From NCBI RefSeq assembly GCF_035967765.1, contig NZ_JAYWIT010000013.1: a DNA stretch of 64,000 bases; one strand, 5' to 3'. Below the pieces are notes generated by a model. The model did no database searches and was not told the DNA's origin. It saw nothing but the letters and a program-made list of their open reading frames with translations. Source of the stretch: Conexibacter stalactiti (GTDB taxonomy: Bacteria; Actinomycetota; Thermoleophilia; Solirubrobacterales; Solirubrobacteraceae). The translations under genes were made by a program, and so were the position numbers. Positions 15,635 to 23,784 of the stretch are shown one piece after another; within the stretch, counting starts at the first letter, position 1; every line of letters begins with the position of its first letter.

Positions 15635-16816
15635 CTAGCCGGCCGCGGCGCAGAACGCCTCGTAATCGGGGAAGACGCCCATCTCCTCGTCGGTGATCGA
15701 CTCGGGGTCGCGCGAGCAGACGGGGCAGTCCGGGTCGCGGCGCACCTTCAGCTCCGTGAACGTCGCGCCGAGCGCCTCGTAGAGCAGCAGGCGGCCGATC
15801 AGCGGCTCGCCCTCCTCGAGGATCAGCTTGACGACCTCGGTCGCCTGCAGCAGGCCCATCGTGCCCGGCAGCACGCCGAGGACGCCGTTGGCGCCGCACG
15901 AGGGCGCGAGCTCGGCCGGCGGCGGCGTCGGGTAGAGGCAGCGGTAGCAGGGGCCGTCGTACGGCTTGAAGACCGACAGCTGGCCGTCGAAGCCGAGGAT
16001 CGAGGCCGACACGACCGGGATCTGCAGGCGCACGGAGGCGTCGTTGAGCAGGTAGCGCGTCGGGAAGTTGTCGAGGCCGTCGACGATCACGTCGTAGCCC
16101 TCGATGATCTCCATGATGTTGGAGGCATCGATCCGGACGGGGTACTTGACGACCTTGACGTCCGAGTTGAGGTTGGCGATCGTCGCCTCGGCCGAGTCGA
16201 CCTTCGGCTCACCGACGCGGTCCTGCGTGTGGATCACCTGGCGCTGCAGGTTCGACAGGTCGACGGTGTCGTTGTCGACGATGCCGAGCGTGCCGATGCC
16301 GGCCGCCGCGAGGTAGAGCGCGGTCGGGGCGCCGAGGCCGCCGGCGCCGAGCAGCAGGACTCTCGCGTCGAGCAGCTTGAGCTGGCCCTCGGTGCCGACT
16401 TCGGGCATCAGGATGTGGCGCGAGTAGCGGTCGCGCTGCTCAGCGGTCAGCGTGCGCGGGACGTCGACGGCGTAGCCGCGGTCCTTCCACAGCGTGATGC
16501 CGCCGGTCATCGACTCGACGTTCGTGTAGCCGAGATCCTCCGCCAGCGTGCGCGCGGCGTAGGCCGAGCGGTTGCCGGAGGCGCAGTAGAGCACCACGTG
16601 CGCGTCGCGGTCGGGCACGACGCCCTCGATCCGCGACTCGAGGTAGGCGCGCGGAACGTGTCTGGCGCCCGGCAGGTGGCCGACCGAGAACTCCTCGGTC
16701 TCACGCACGTCCACGATGACTGCGCCGTTGCCGAGCTGCTCGTGCACGGCCGCAGGATCCACCTCGTGGATCTGGCTCTTGATGGTGCGGAGCAGCTCCG
16801 CGCCGGAGGGGGTCAT
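15635..16816 (-). CDS. rhodanese-ThiF fusion: sulfur-carrier activating/sulfurating enzyme
   Basis: 393 residues. Residues ~15-118 form a rhodanese domain with active-site loop C78-ASGNR; residues ~125-393 are an E1-like ThiF/MoeB domain with ATP loop GAGGLGAPTA (157-166), SNLQRQVIH, the adenylation-site Asp in VDGLDNFPTRY, and two CxxC zinc pairs (CYRC and CPVC). It should adenylate the CysO-like carrier and transfer sulfur to it. Mycobacterial MoeZ has the same two domains in the reverse order, ThiF first; the rhodanese-first order occurs in some other bacteria. It heads the sulfur-carrier cluster and is divergent from the SCO1 gene. Confidence 0.9.
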   Translation of the reverse strand: MTPSGAELLRTIKSQIHEVDPAAVHEQLGNGAVIVDVRETEEFSVGHLPGARHVPRAYLESRIEGVVPDRDAHVVLYCASGNRSAYAARTLAEDLGYTNVESMTGGITLWKDRGYAVDVPRTLTAEQRDRYSRHILMPEVGTEGQLKLLDARVLLLGAGGLGAPTALYLAAAGIGTLGIVDNDTVDLSNLQRQVIHTQDRVGEPKVDSAEATIANLNSDVKVVKYPVRIDASNIMEIIEGYDVIVDGLDNFPTRYLLNDASVRLQIPVVSASILGFDGQLSVFKPYDGPCYRCLYPTPPPAELAPSCGANGVLGVLPGTMGLLQATEVVKLILEEGEPLIGRLLLYEALGATFTELKVRRDPDCPVCSRDPESITDEEMGVFPDYEAFCAAAG

Positions 16817-16937
16817 CGGCGAATCTCCTCAAACTGGGTCGGCTTTCGGTTACTTCAGAAAGGATAGCGGCCGGCGAGCAGTGGTGCGCGCGCCGCGAGC
16901 CGGCGGCGCGAGCCCACTGGCTACGCTGTCTGCCGTC

Positions 16938-17555
16938 GTGCCCGCCCGCCTCCGTCTCACGCTCCTCGTCACCACCGCCATCGTCGTCGCCGCGCTCGGC
17001 GGCGTCGTGCTGTTCGGCGGCGGCGATGACGGCGGCGCCGACGCTCGCGCGACCGCCGACCCGACCGGCTTCCACGGCGCGCTGCGCCCGCCCGGCGCGC
17101 CGGTTCCGGAGCTGACCGGCCTCAGAGACCAGGACGGCAGAGCGGCGACCGTCGCCGAGTACGACGGCAGACCGTTCGTGCTGACCTTCCTCTACTCGAC
17201 CTGCGAGGACACCTGCCCGCTGACGACGCAGCAGATCCGCGGCGCGCTCGACGAGCTGGGACGTGACGTGCCGGTGCTCGCCGTCAGCGTCGACCCCAGA
17301 AACGACACGCCGTTCCACGTCGACAACTACCTCGTCAAGCAGAGAATGAACGGGCGCATGCGCTTCCTCACCGGCACGCGCGCGACGCTGGAGCCGATCT
17401 GGGACGCCTACGGGATCCAGCCGCAGGGCGAGGGCTTCGAGCACTCCGCCTCGACCGTCCTGATCGACGGCGAGGGCGAGCAGCGCGTCGGCTTCCTGAC
17501 CGACCAGCTGACCTCCGACGGGCTCGCGCACGACCTGCGCCGGCTCGGCGCCTGA
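16938..17555 (+). CDS. SCO1/SenC family copper chaperone-like membrane-anchored protein
   Basis: 205 residues from a GTG at 16938. An N-terminal hydrophobic helix (LTLLVTTAIVVAALGGVVLF) anchors it to the outer face. The thioredoxin-fold domain carries CEDTCP (CxxxC copper ligands) and the later His in EHSASTVLID, the full SCO1 copper site. SCO1 proteins deliver copper to the CuA centre of cytochrome c oxidase. No oxidase genes are in the window. It is divergent from the rhodanese-ThiF gene and ends at a strong hairpin. Confidence 0.88.
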   Translation: MPARLRLTLLVTTAIVVAALGGVVLFGGGDDGGADARATADPTGFHGALRPPGAPVPELTGLRDQDGRAATVAEYDGRPFVLTFLYSTCEDTCPLTTQQIRGALDELGRDVPVLAVSVDPRNDTPFHVDNYLVKQRMNGRMRFLTGTRATLEPIWDAYGIQPQGEGFEHSASTVLIDGEGEQRVGFLTDQLTSDGLAHDLRRLGA

Positions 17556-17584
17556 GCGAGCGCCGGGCGCGGGCCTGGAACGAC

Positions 17585-17610
17585 CGAGGGCGGCCCGCAG
17601 GCCGCCCTCG
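17585..17610. terminator. bidirectional hairpin terminator
   Basis: A perfect 11-bp stem (CGAGGGCGGCC / GGCCGCCCTCG) with loop CGCA lies between the convergent SCO1 gene and the secreted-protein gene ending at 17641. No long T-run is present, as is usual in high-GC actinobacteria. Confidence 0.75.
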
Positions 17611-17640
17611 TCACGTCGTCTGCTCAGCGGCGGGGGCCGC

Positions 17641-18420
17641 TCAGCTGCACTTCGAGTTCGCCGAGGTCGCCGTCAGCGGACCGTCGATGAACGGGGCCGC
17701 CTGGTCGAAGGTGAAGTCGGCCTCGAACGGCCAGCCGCCTCTGGGGCAGCTCGTCGTGGCGACGTACGGGACCTTCGTCGATCTGCCGCCTCTTCTGACC
17801 GTCGTGGTCGCCTTGACCTTGACGTTGAAGTAGACGAGCGGAGCCCACGCCGTGCCGGGGATGACCTCCTGCAGCTCGTCGGGGATCGTGACGTTCAGCT
17901 TGTAGCCGTATCTGCCCGAGCCCTTCACGAGTCTGCCGGTGATCGGCGCCGCGATCACGAGCGGCGAGCTGCCCTGCACGAACAGCTGCAGCGTGTTGCC
18001 GGGGCTGTTGACCGCGGTCACGCTCAGGTCCTCGGGCACCTGCGTGCCGCTGAGGAAGCCGATCGCTCTCGCCTTGCCTCTGCCGACGATCGAGCCTCTG
18101 GGGCAGCGCGAGAGGCTTCTCGTCGCGTTGATCGTCGCCAGCGAACAGGTCGGGAACGCTCTGTTGTTGAACGTGACGCCCTTCGAGAACTTCACCGAGA
18201 CCGTGTCGGTCGTGGCGGGCTCCGGCGTGGGGCTGGAGATCGTCACCTCGATCGAGGCGGGCTTCGGCGCTCTGCTCGTGCCGGACTTGCTCGGAGCGAT
18301 TCTCACGCTCAGCTTCTGCTCCATCTCGACCGGCTTGCCGGCGGCCTGTGCCGAGGCCGACGAGACGCCGATGACAGCCAGCGTGACCCCTGCAAGGGTC
18401 CGCCAACGGGGAAACGACAT
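17641..18420 (-). CDS. secreted protein of unknown function
   Basis: 259 residues. Residues 1-26 are a Sec signal peptide (LAGVTLAVIGVSSASAQA). The mature part is rich in Ser, Thr and Val, likely beta-sandwich, with four cysteines (FPTCSL, SRCPRGS, TSCPRGG, NSKCS) that probably form two disulfides. I do not recognise a catalytic motif. The ATG at 18420 has an excellent SD (GAGGAGG). 13 of the 16 arginine codons are AGA, extreme for such a GC-rich genome. A short inverted repeat (TGTCCG/CGGACA, 18511-18526) lies in its upstream region. Confidence 0.75.
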   Translation of the reverse strand: MSFPRWRTLAGVTLAVIGVSSASAQAAGKPVEMEQKLSVRIAPSKSGTSRAPKPASIEVTISSPTPEPATTDTVSVKFSKGVTFNNRAFPTCSLATINATRSLSRCPRGSIVGRGKARAIGFLSGTQVPEDLSVTAVNSPGNTLQLFVQGSSPLVIAAPITGRLVKGSGRYGYKLNVTIPDELQEVIPGTAWAPLVYFNVKVKATTTVRRGGRSTKVPYVATTSCPRGGWPFEADFTFDQAAPFIDGPLTATSANSKCS

Positions 18421-18510
18421 GCATCCTCCTCTTGGTGCTGCGGTGCGGATGGGACTGCGGAGAGTCATAAACCCCCGCGCCGTGCCAGCGATTCGGGAGT
18501 TCGTGACAGA

Positions 18511-18526
18511 TGTCCGTATCCGGACA
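18511..18526. promoter_or_regulatory. short palindrome upstream of the secreted-protein gene
   Basis: TGTCCG-TATC-CGGACA is a perfect 6-bp inverted repeat about 90 bp upstream of the ATG at 18420, within the only AT-richer part of that gap. It could be a repressor site or a weak hairpin; no promoter boxes are certain. Confidence 0.35.
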
Positions 18527-18552
18527 ACTGTAATCGCAATCTGAGCGCGTGA

Positions 18553-18708
18553 CTAGGCGGCCGGGCGTTCGCCGCCGGCGGCTCTTCTGGCCGCCTCGCG
18601 TCTGCGCTGGCGAATCGTGCTGACCGCCAGCGCGCCGGCCAGCAGGATCGCCGGCGCGGCGTAGATCAGCGACACGGCCCAGTGGCCGACGTGGGCGTAG
18701 AGCGTCAT
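18553..18708 (-). CDS. 51-residue single-pass membrane protein
   Basis: A small gene whose ATG overlaps the TGA of the upstream polytopic membrane protein by 4 nt. The sequence has one hydrophobic helix (AVSLIYAAPAILLAGALAV) followed by a strongly basic cytosolic tail (RQRRREAARRAAGGER). It is probably an accessory subunit of the membrane protein with which it is translationally coupled. Function unknown; the tight coupling, codon usage and sensible topology argue that it is real. Confidence 0.7.
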   Translation of the reverse strand: MTLYAHVGHWAVSLIYAAPAILLAGALAVSTIRQRRREAARRAAGGERPAA

Positions 18709-20126
18709 GCGTTGGCCGCCGAGATGAGCCAGAGGGCGAGGCCGGTGAAGGCGACCATCACGGCCAGCATCCACAGCTGTGAGCGGAGCGCGGCACGCCC
18801 GCCACGGTAGAGGGCGAGCGCGCGATCGTGCGCCAGCACGAGCGCGCCGATGTGTCCGAGCACGATCACGACCACTTGGAGATACCAGATCCCCGTCGCG
18901 GAGATCACCGTGTAGTCGATCGTCCAGTTCGCGGTGCCGAGCAGGTCCGAGCCGTCGCCGAGCGGATCCGACAGCAGGAACCCGAGCGCCTGCCCTTGGT
19001 AGATCAGCAGCGAGGCGTAGTGGGCGACCGCGTAGGCGAGCGCGATCGGCACGAGCGTGTGCGCGAAGGCGCCCGCCAGCTCGCGCGCGCTGCGCTCGCG
19101 GTCGACCGTCCGCACGCCCGCGATCCCGATCCGGTAGACGAGCGCGACCAGCAGGAAGCAGGCCAGCAGCCCGACCGTGAAGGCCGCCTCCCCCGCTCTC
19201 GTCAACCCCAGCCCGAGATCGTGGAAGAGGTCCTGGAGGTGCGGCGCCAGGTCGGTCCAGAGCGGACCGCCGGAGGCGCCGTCGAAGGTCGTCGAGCCGA
19301 TCATCACGCACAGCAGCGCGACCGTCCCCGGCAGCACCTCCAGCGACGGCAGGCCGTCGAGCGGGCGCCGCAGGTAGAGCACGCCCGCTCTGCGCGTCAG
19401 CGGCGCGACGCGCGCGAAGAGGCCGAAGAAGACGGCGAAGCCGTCGCCGCGACGGCTCCACGCCTCGATCCCCCAGACGCTCATGCCGATCAGCTGCACG
19501 GCGGCGTAGGCGAGCGCCAGCAGCGCCAGCAGCCGCGGGTCGTCGCGATCGACCGAGACCAGCTCCAGCCAGGCGAAGGCCGCGATCGTCACGACCGCCG
19601 GCCACTGGCCCAGTCGCCGCGGCCACGTCAGCGGCGCCGGCAGCGGCGCCTCGGCCGGCCGCATCCGCCCCGCGACCCAGGCGACCGCCCGCGCCAGCGC
19701 CCGCCACGGGCTCAGCAGGCGGAAGAGGTCGCCGAAGAGCGCCGAGGCGACGACGAGGCCGACCCAGAAGACGACGTAGACGGCCGTCGGCGCGAAGTTC
19801 GCGGTCGCGACCGGCGTGCCGGCGAGGCCGCTGTAGACGAGCAGGACGAAGAAGGCGATCCCGACGACGCCGCCGAGCACGTCGGCCCACGCGCCAAGCG
19901 CGAACAGCCGCCGCTCGCGCGGCCGCTGCAGGCGCGGCTGCGGCCACAGCAGTCCCAACGCCGCGAACGAGATCACCAGCACGACCGCGGCCGCCCACGC
20001 GAACAGCCACGTCGGCAGCGGCAGGTCGGCCTTGCCGACGAGCCCGTGCGCGGAGGCGGTCGCCGGCAGCGCGGCAAGTGCGAGGAGGGGCGTGACGAGC
20101 AGCCCGATGCGACGGAGGGAAGTCAT
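18705..20126 (-). CDS. polytopic membrane protein (family often labelled fenitrothion hydrolase)
   Basis: 473 residues with a signal-like start followed by HGLVGKADLPLPTWLFAWAAAVVLVISF and about eleven further hydrophobic helices, ending in LWLISAANA. The opening HGLVG...DLPLPxWLFAWAA is typical of an actinobacterial membrane family carried in databases under the name fenitrothion hydrolase; I regard the enzymatic label as unproven here. Histidines near helix ends (HGL, HLQDLFHD, AHYASLL, GHIGALVLAHD) might bind metal or haem. SCO1 and a redoxin-like gene nearby make a link to copper or redox metabolism possible but not shown. Confidence 0.7.
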   Translation of the reverse strand: MTSLRRIGLLVTPLLALAALPATASAHGLVGKADLPLPTWLFAWAAAVVLVISFAALGLLWPQPRLQRPRERRLFALGAWADVLGGVVGIAFFVLLVYSGLAGTPVATANFAPTAVYVVFWVGLVVASALFGDLFRLLSPWRALARAVAWVAGRMRPAEAPLPAPLTWPRRLGQWPAVVTIAAFAWLELVSVDRDDPRLLALLALAYAAVQLIGMSVWGIEAWSRRGDGFAVFFGLFARVAPLTRRAGVLYLRRPLDGLPSLEVLPGTVALLCVMIGSTTFDGASGGPLWTDLAPHLQDLFHDLGLGLTRAGEAAFTVGLLACFLLVALVYRIGIAGVRTVDRERSARELAGAFAHTLVPIALAYAVAHYASLLIYQGQALGFLLSDPLGDGSDLLGTANWTIDYTVISATGIWYLQVVVIVLGHIGALVLAHDRALALYRGGRAALRSQLWMLAVMVAFTGLALWLISAANA

Positions 20127-20194
20127 GAGCGGCGCCGGCCGCGGGGACAGCCGGCGAGACCGCCGATTCTACGCGGCGATACCCTTCCGGCCTC

Positions 20195-20962
20195 ATGCGC
20201 CCGCCCGCCGAAGCCGACATCCTCGCCCCCTCCTTCCCCGGCCTGGCCAGATGGGTCAACGTCGCGACGCTGCGAATGGACAAGCAGCTCGGGCGACCGG
20301 TGCTCGTCGAGTTCTGGGACTTCTGCCGCGTCAACTCGCTGCGCACGATCCCCTACCTGCAGGCGTGGCACGAGCGCTACGCCGACGCCGGCCTGCGCGT
20401 CGTCGGCATCCACGCCTCCGGCTTCGAGGCGTCGAACGACGTCGACGCGGTGCGCGCCGCCGTCGAGCGGCTCGGGATCACCTACCCGGTGCTGATCGAC
20501 GCCGAGCTGAAGGCGGCCGAGTCATACGGGATCGAGGGCTGGCCGAGCCGCTACCTGTGGGACAAGGGCAGCAGACTGTTCGACGTCCACTTCGGCGAGG
20601 GCGCCTACGCCGAGACCGAACTGGCGATCCAGGAGCTGCTGGAGATCGAGCGCGAGCCGGTCGCGCCGATCCGTCCCGAGGACGAGCCCGGGATCCTGCT
20701 CCCGGCGCAGTCGGCCGACCAGCCGGGCGCCTACTCCGGCCCGTACGAGGCCGGCGGCGTCTGGGCGGTGCTGAGCGGGAGCGGGACGGTGCGCGCCAAC
20801 GGCCACGAGATCGCCGTCACGCATCCCGGCTGCTACCCGCTGATCGAGCACCCCCACCACACCGCGGGTGTGCTCGAGCTGGACGTCCCCGACGGCGTCC
20901 GCTGCGAGGCCGTCTGCTTCACCCCGGGGATCGTCCCGCCGCCTCCGCTCGACGCGCTGTAG
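20195..20962 (+). CDS. thioredoxin-fold protein lacking the CxxC motif, with an extra C-terminal domain
   Basis: 255 residues. Residues ~10-160 follow the TlpA/redoxin fold (PVLVEFWDFCRVNSLRTIPYLQAWHERY ... GLRVVGIHASGF ... YPVLID ... YGIEGWPSRYLWD). In related redoxins this place reads WTYTCINCLRTLPY; here the two redox cysteines are Arg and Ser, leaving one Cys displaced by one position. A C-terminal domain of ~90 residues (GGVWAVLSGSGTVRANG, HPGCYPLIEHPHHTAGVLEL, CEAVCFTPG) is unfamiliar. No signal peptide. Probably a binding or structural member rather than a disulfide reductase. Confidence 0.75.
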   Translation: MRPPAEADILAPSFPGLARWVNVATLRMDKQLGRPVLVEFWDFCRVNSLRTIPYLQAWHERYADAGLRVVGIHASGFEASNDVDAVRAAVERLGITYPVLIDAELKAAESYGIEGWPSRYLWDKGSRLFDVHFGEGAYAETELAIQELLEIEREPVAPIRPEDEPGILLPAQSADQPGAYSGPYEAGGVWAVLSGSGTVRANGHEIAVTHPGCYPLIEHPHHTAGVLELDVPDGVRCEAVCFTPGIVPPPPLDAL

Positions 20963-20977
20963 CCGCCGCTCGGCCGC

Positions 20978-22117
20978 TCAGCCGGCCAGGTCGGCCCACG
21001 AGCGCTCGCCGAGCAGCGACAGCAGCTCGGGCGGCCGTGCCGGGTCGTCGTCGACGCGGATCGCGCGACCGGGCCAGTAGGCGCTCTCGTACGGCGTCCT
21101 CGTGAGGAAGTGACGCTCGAAGACCCACGTGCCGGTGTTGTGCAGGCGCACGCCGCCGGGCGCCGTCCAGACGGCCGCGTCGTCGCGCGGCAGCGGCCCG
21201 GCGCGGTGGGTGTGGCCGAACAGCACGTGCTTGGCCGGGACCGCCAGCGCGGCGATCGCGTCAGCCATCGCGCGCGTCCCGGCGGCGCCGAGCGCGGCAC
21301 CGGAGATGTCGGCTCTGACCGGTCCGATCCCGGCGCGATTGATCGCCGCGACGCCGAGCGGGAAGAGCGCGGCGAGCGCGCGCCGGCGCAGCGGCCGGTG
21401 GCCGTCGCCGCCCGCGAGCGTCTTCCACGCCTTCACCGAGACACCCTGCGTGCCGCGCGGAGGCTCGCCGGCGCCGTTGGCGCCCTGCTGCTGCGCGAGC
21501 GCGTACGACCAGGCGTAGATCGGCGCCAGCGCCGCCTCGTAGTCGTCGGGCGAGGCGCCGCGGGCCGCCGGCGCGCCGACGATGCGGCCCATCGCGCCGG
21601 CGCTCAGCCGCTCGAAGGTCGGCACGGTCGTGTGGCGGTCGAGGTAATGCCCGTGGGTCGCGTAGACGTCGTCGCGCAGCCAGATGCCCGGGTAGGCGAG
21701 CGTGAGGCGCGCCGGCGCCAGCCACTGCGCCAGCAGCGCGACGGCGTCGCCGGGCTCCCAGCTCGCGCGCTCCTCCAGCCCCAGCGGCGGCGGCGCGGCG
21801 TCGCGGCGACGGCGCTCCAGCCACGGGCTGACGAGCACGTGGTCGTGGTTGCCGGGCACCAGCACGACCTCGCCGTCGCCGCCGAGCGCCGCGCCGAGCT
21901 GCTCGAAGAACGGCCGCGCGTGCGCGAAGGCGGTCCGCAGCGGCCCCTGGCGCAGCTCGATCGCGTCGCCGAGCAGGACGACCTTGCGGATGCCGTCGAG
22001 CGCGGCCAGCAGCGGCTCGCGCGGGTCGCCGCGGCGCAGCAGGTCATCGCCGGCGGCGGCGCCGAGGTGGAGGTCTGAGATGACGAGCGTGGCAGCCAGG
22101 GCGTGCGTGCTCGTCAG
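20978..22117 (-). CDS. metallophosphoesterase with non-canonical start
   Basis: A calcineurin-type phosphoesterase with all metal-binding blocks: SDLHLG (Asp, His), LLGDAIEL (Asp), VPGNHDHV (Asn, His), THGHY and FGHTHR. The first block is only a few codons after the ispH stop, yet no ATG, GTG or TTG precedes it in frame; the only candidates are CTG at 22117 or 22099. I give the CTG at 22117 (~379 residues). A GTG at 21865 would delete half the active site. It follows ispH by 10 nt and probably depends on its translation. Substrate unknown. Confidence 0.75.
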   Translation of the reverse strand: MTSTHALAATLVISDLHLGAAAGDDLLRRGDPREPLLAALDGIRKVVLLGDAIELRQGPLRTAFAHARPFFEQLGAALGGDGEVVLVPGNHDHVLVSPWLERRRRDAAPPPLGLEERASWEPGDAVALLAQWLAPARLTLAYPGIWLRDDVYATHGHYLDRHTTVPTFERLSAGAMGRIVGAPAARGASPDDYEAALAPIYAWSYALAQQQGANGAGEPPRGTQGVSVKAWKTLAGGDGHRPLRRRALAALFPLGVAAINRAGIGPVRADISGAALGAAGTRAMADAIAALAVPAKHVLFGHTHRAGPLPRDDAAVWTAPGGVRLHNTGTWVFERHFLTRTPYESAYWPGRAIRVDDDPARPPELLSLLGERSWADLAG

Positions 22118-22127
22118 CGAGGGTCGG

Positions 22128-23087
22128 TCAGGCGGACTGCGCCGCCATCGCCTGGCGGATCGGCTTCGGCAGCATGAAGCGGACGTCCTCCTTGACGACC
22201 TCCAGCTCCTCGACCGTCTCGGTGCCGCGGGCGCGGAAGAACTCGACCAGCCGCTGCACCAGCTCCTCGGGCGCGCTCGCGCCGGAGGTGATGCCGACGA
22301 TGCGGCGATCGTTCAACCACGCCTCGTCGACTTGGCCCTCGTGGTCGATCAGGTAGGAGTCGGTTCCCAGCTCGCGCGTCACGTCGACGAGCCGCTGCGA
22401 GTTGGAGGAGTTCTGCGAGCCGATCACGAGCACGAGGTCGCACGCTCTCGCGAGCTGCTTGACCGCGAGCTGACGGTTGGTCGTCGCGTAACAGATGTCG
22501 TCGGTGCGGGGACCGGTGATGCTGGGGAACTTCTCCCGCAGCCGCGCGATGATCGAGCGCGTCTCGTCGACCGACAGCGTCGTCTGCGAGATGTAGGCGA
22601 TCCGCTCGGTGTCCTCGATCTCCAGCTGGTCGACGTCGGCCTCGGTCTCGACGAGCACGATGTGGTCGGGCGCCTCGCCCATCGTGCCCTCGACCTCCTC
22701 GTGGCCGGCGTGGCCGATCAGCACGATCGTGTAGTCGTCGGCGGCGAATCTGACCGCCTCGCGATGGACCTTCGTGACCAGCGGGCAGGTCGCGTCGATC
22801 GTGACGAGACCGCGTCTGGCGGAGTTCTCGTGCACGCTCGGGGCGACGCCGTGGGCGGAGAAGACGACCGTCGAGCCCTCGGGGATCTCGCTCTCGTCGT
22901 CGACGAAGATCGCGCCGCGCGAGCGCAGCTGCTCGACGACGTGCTTGTTGTGCACGATCTCCTTGCGGACGTACACGGGGGCGCCGTGGAAGTCGAGCGC
23001 GCGCTCGACCGTCTGGACGGCGCGGTCGACGCCGGCGCAGTAGCCGCGGGGCGACGCGAGGAGGAGCTTCTCAGGTGCGGAACGCAT
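22128..23087 (-). CDS. ispH: 4-hydroxy-3-methylbut-2-enyl diphosphate reductase
   Basis: 319 residues. The three cysteines that hold the iron-sulfur cluster are visible in SPRGYCAGV, TIDATCPLV and DDICYATTNRQ, with SAHGV, GHAGHEEVEGT, QTTLS, SQNSSNSQRL and GITSGASAPE as in all IspH proteins. It makes IPP and DMAPP in the last step of the MEP pathway and so feeds any prenyl synthase, including the one at 60.9-61.9 kb. The ATG at 23087 is preferred; a GTG at 23099 adds four residues. It is divergent from lepB with a gap of about 40 bp. Confidence 0.95.
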   Translation of the reverse strand: MRSAPEKLLLASPRGYCAGVDRAVQTVERALDFHGAPVYVRKEIVHNKHVVEQLRSRGAIFVDDESEIPEGSTVVFSAHGVAPSVHENSARRGLVTIDATCPLVTKVHREAVRFAADDYTIVLIGHAGHEEVEGTMGEAPDHIVLVETEADVDQLEIEDTERIAYISQTTLSVDETRSIIARLREKFPSITGPRTDDICYATTNRQLAVKQLARACDLVLVIGSQNSSNSQRLVDVTRELGTDSYLIDHEGQVDEAWLNDRRIVGITSGASAPEELVQRLVEFFRARGTETVEELEVVKEDVRFMLPKPIRQAMAAQSA

Positions 23088-23127
23088 CAGACTCGACACA
23101 GTGTAGGCGACCCTCTACGGTCTTCAC

Positions 23128-23784
23128 GTGCCGGAGATGGTCCGAAACGAATCCGGGGGGCTCTCCCCCAAGCAGGAGAAGTCCTCCACGAGCAAGCTCG
23201 TGGAGCTGGTCGGCATCGTCATCTTCGCCCTCCTGCTCGCGTTCGTGATCCAGCTCTTCCTCGTGAAGACGTACAGGATCCCGAGCGGCTCGATGGAGCC
23301 GACGCTCGACATCGGCCAGCGCGTGCTCGTCAACCGCGTCGGGATGAACTTCGGCGATCCGTCGGTCGGCGACATCGTCGTCTTCCACCCGCCGGCCGGC
23401 GCTGATGTGCAGCCCGCCCGCTGCGGCGCGCCCGACGAGGGCGGCAGCAGCGCCAGACCGTGCTCGGTCGCCACGCCGGAGGAATCCGACCAGACCTTCA
23501 TCAAGCGCGTCGTCGGCGTCGGGGGCGACACGATCGCGATCCGCGACGGACGCGTGATCCGCAACGGCAGACCGACGAGAGAGCCGTTCATCAACGAGTG
23601 CGGCGACGGCTTCGGCTGCTCCTTCCCCGGCACCATCACCGTGCCCGACGGCAGCTTCTACATGATGGGCGACAACCGCGGCGCCTCCGACGACAGCCGC
23701 TACTGGGGGCCGGTCCCGAAGGACTGGCTGATCGGCACGACGTTCGCGACCTACTGGCCGCCGGACCGCATCGGCATCTTCTGA
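23128..23784 (+). CDS. lepB: signal peptidase I
   Basis: 218 residues from a GTG (an ATG follows at 23137). A single N-terminal transmembrane helix (VELVGIVIFALLLAFVIQLFLV) leads to the catalytic Ser in IPSGSMEPTL and the Lys in FIKRVVGVGGD, then the conserved GDNRGASDDSRYWGPV. It cleaves Sec signal peptides outside the membrane. Two cysteine pairs occur in insertions (CGAPDEGG...C and NECGDGFGCS), perhaps disulfides. The 3' end overlaps the convergent M28 peptidase gene by 34 bp. Confidence 0.93.
   Translation: MPEMVRNESGGLSPKQEKSSTSKLVELVGIVIFALLLAFVIQLFLVKTYRIPSGSMEPTLDIGQRVLVNRVGMNFGDPSVGDIVVFHPPAGADVQPARCGAPDEGGSSARPCSVATPEESDQTFIKRVVGVGGDTIAIRDGRVIRNGRPTREPFINECGDGFGCSFPGTITVPDGSFYMMGDNRGASDDSRYWGPVPKDWLIGTTFATYWPPDRIGIF

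Noticed and set aside
18705..20126. Confident naming as an organophosphate hydrolase
   Set aside because: The protein is a multi-helix membrane protein; the label comes from database habit and no hydrolase active site is visible.
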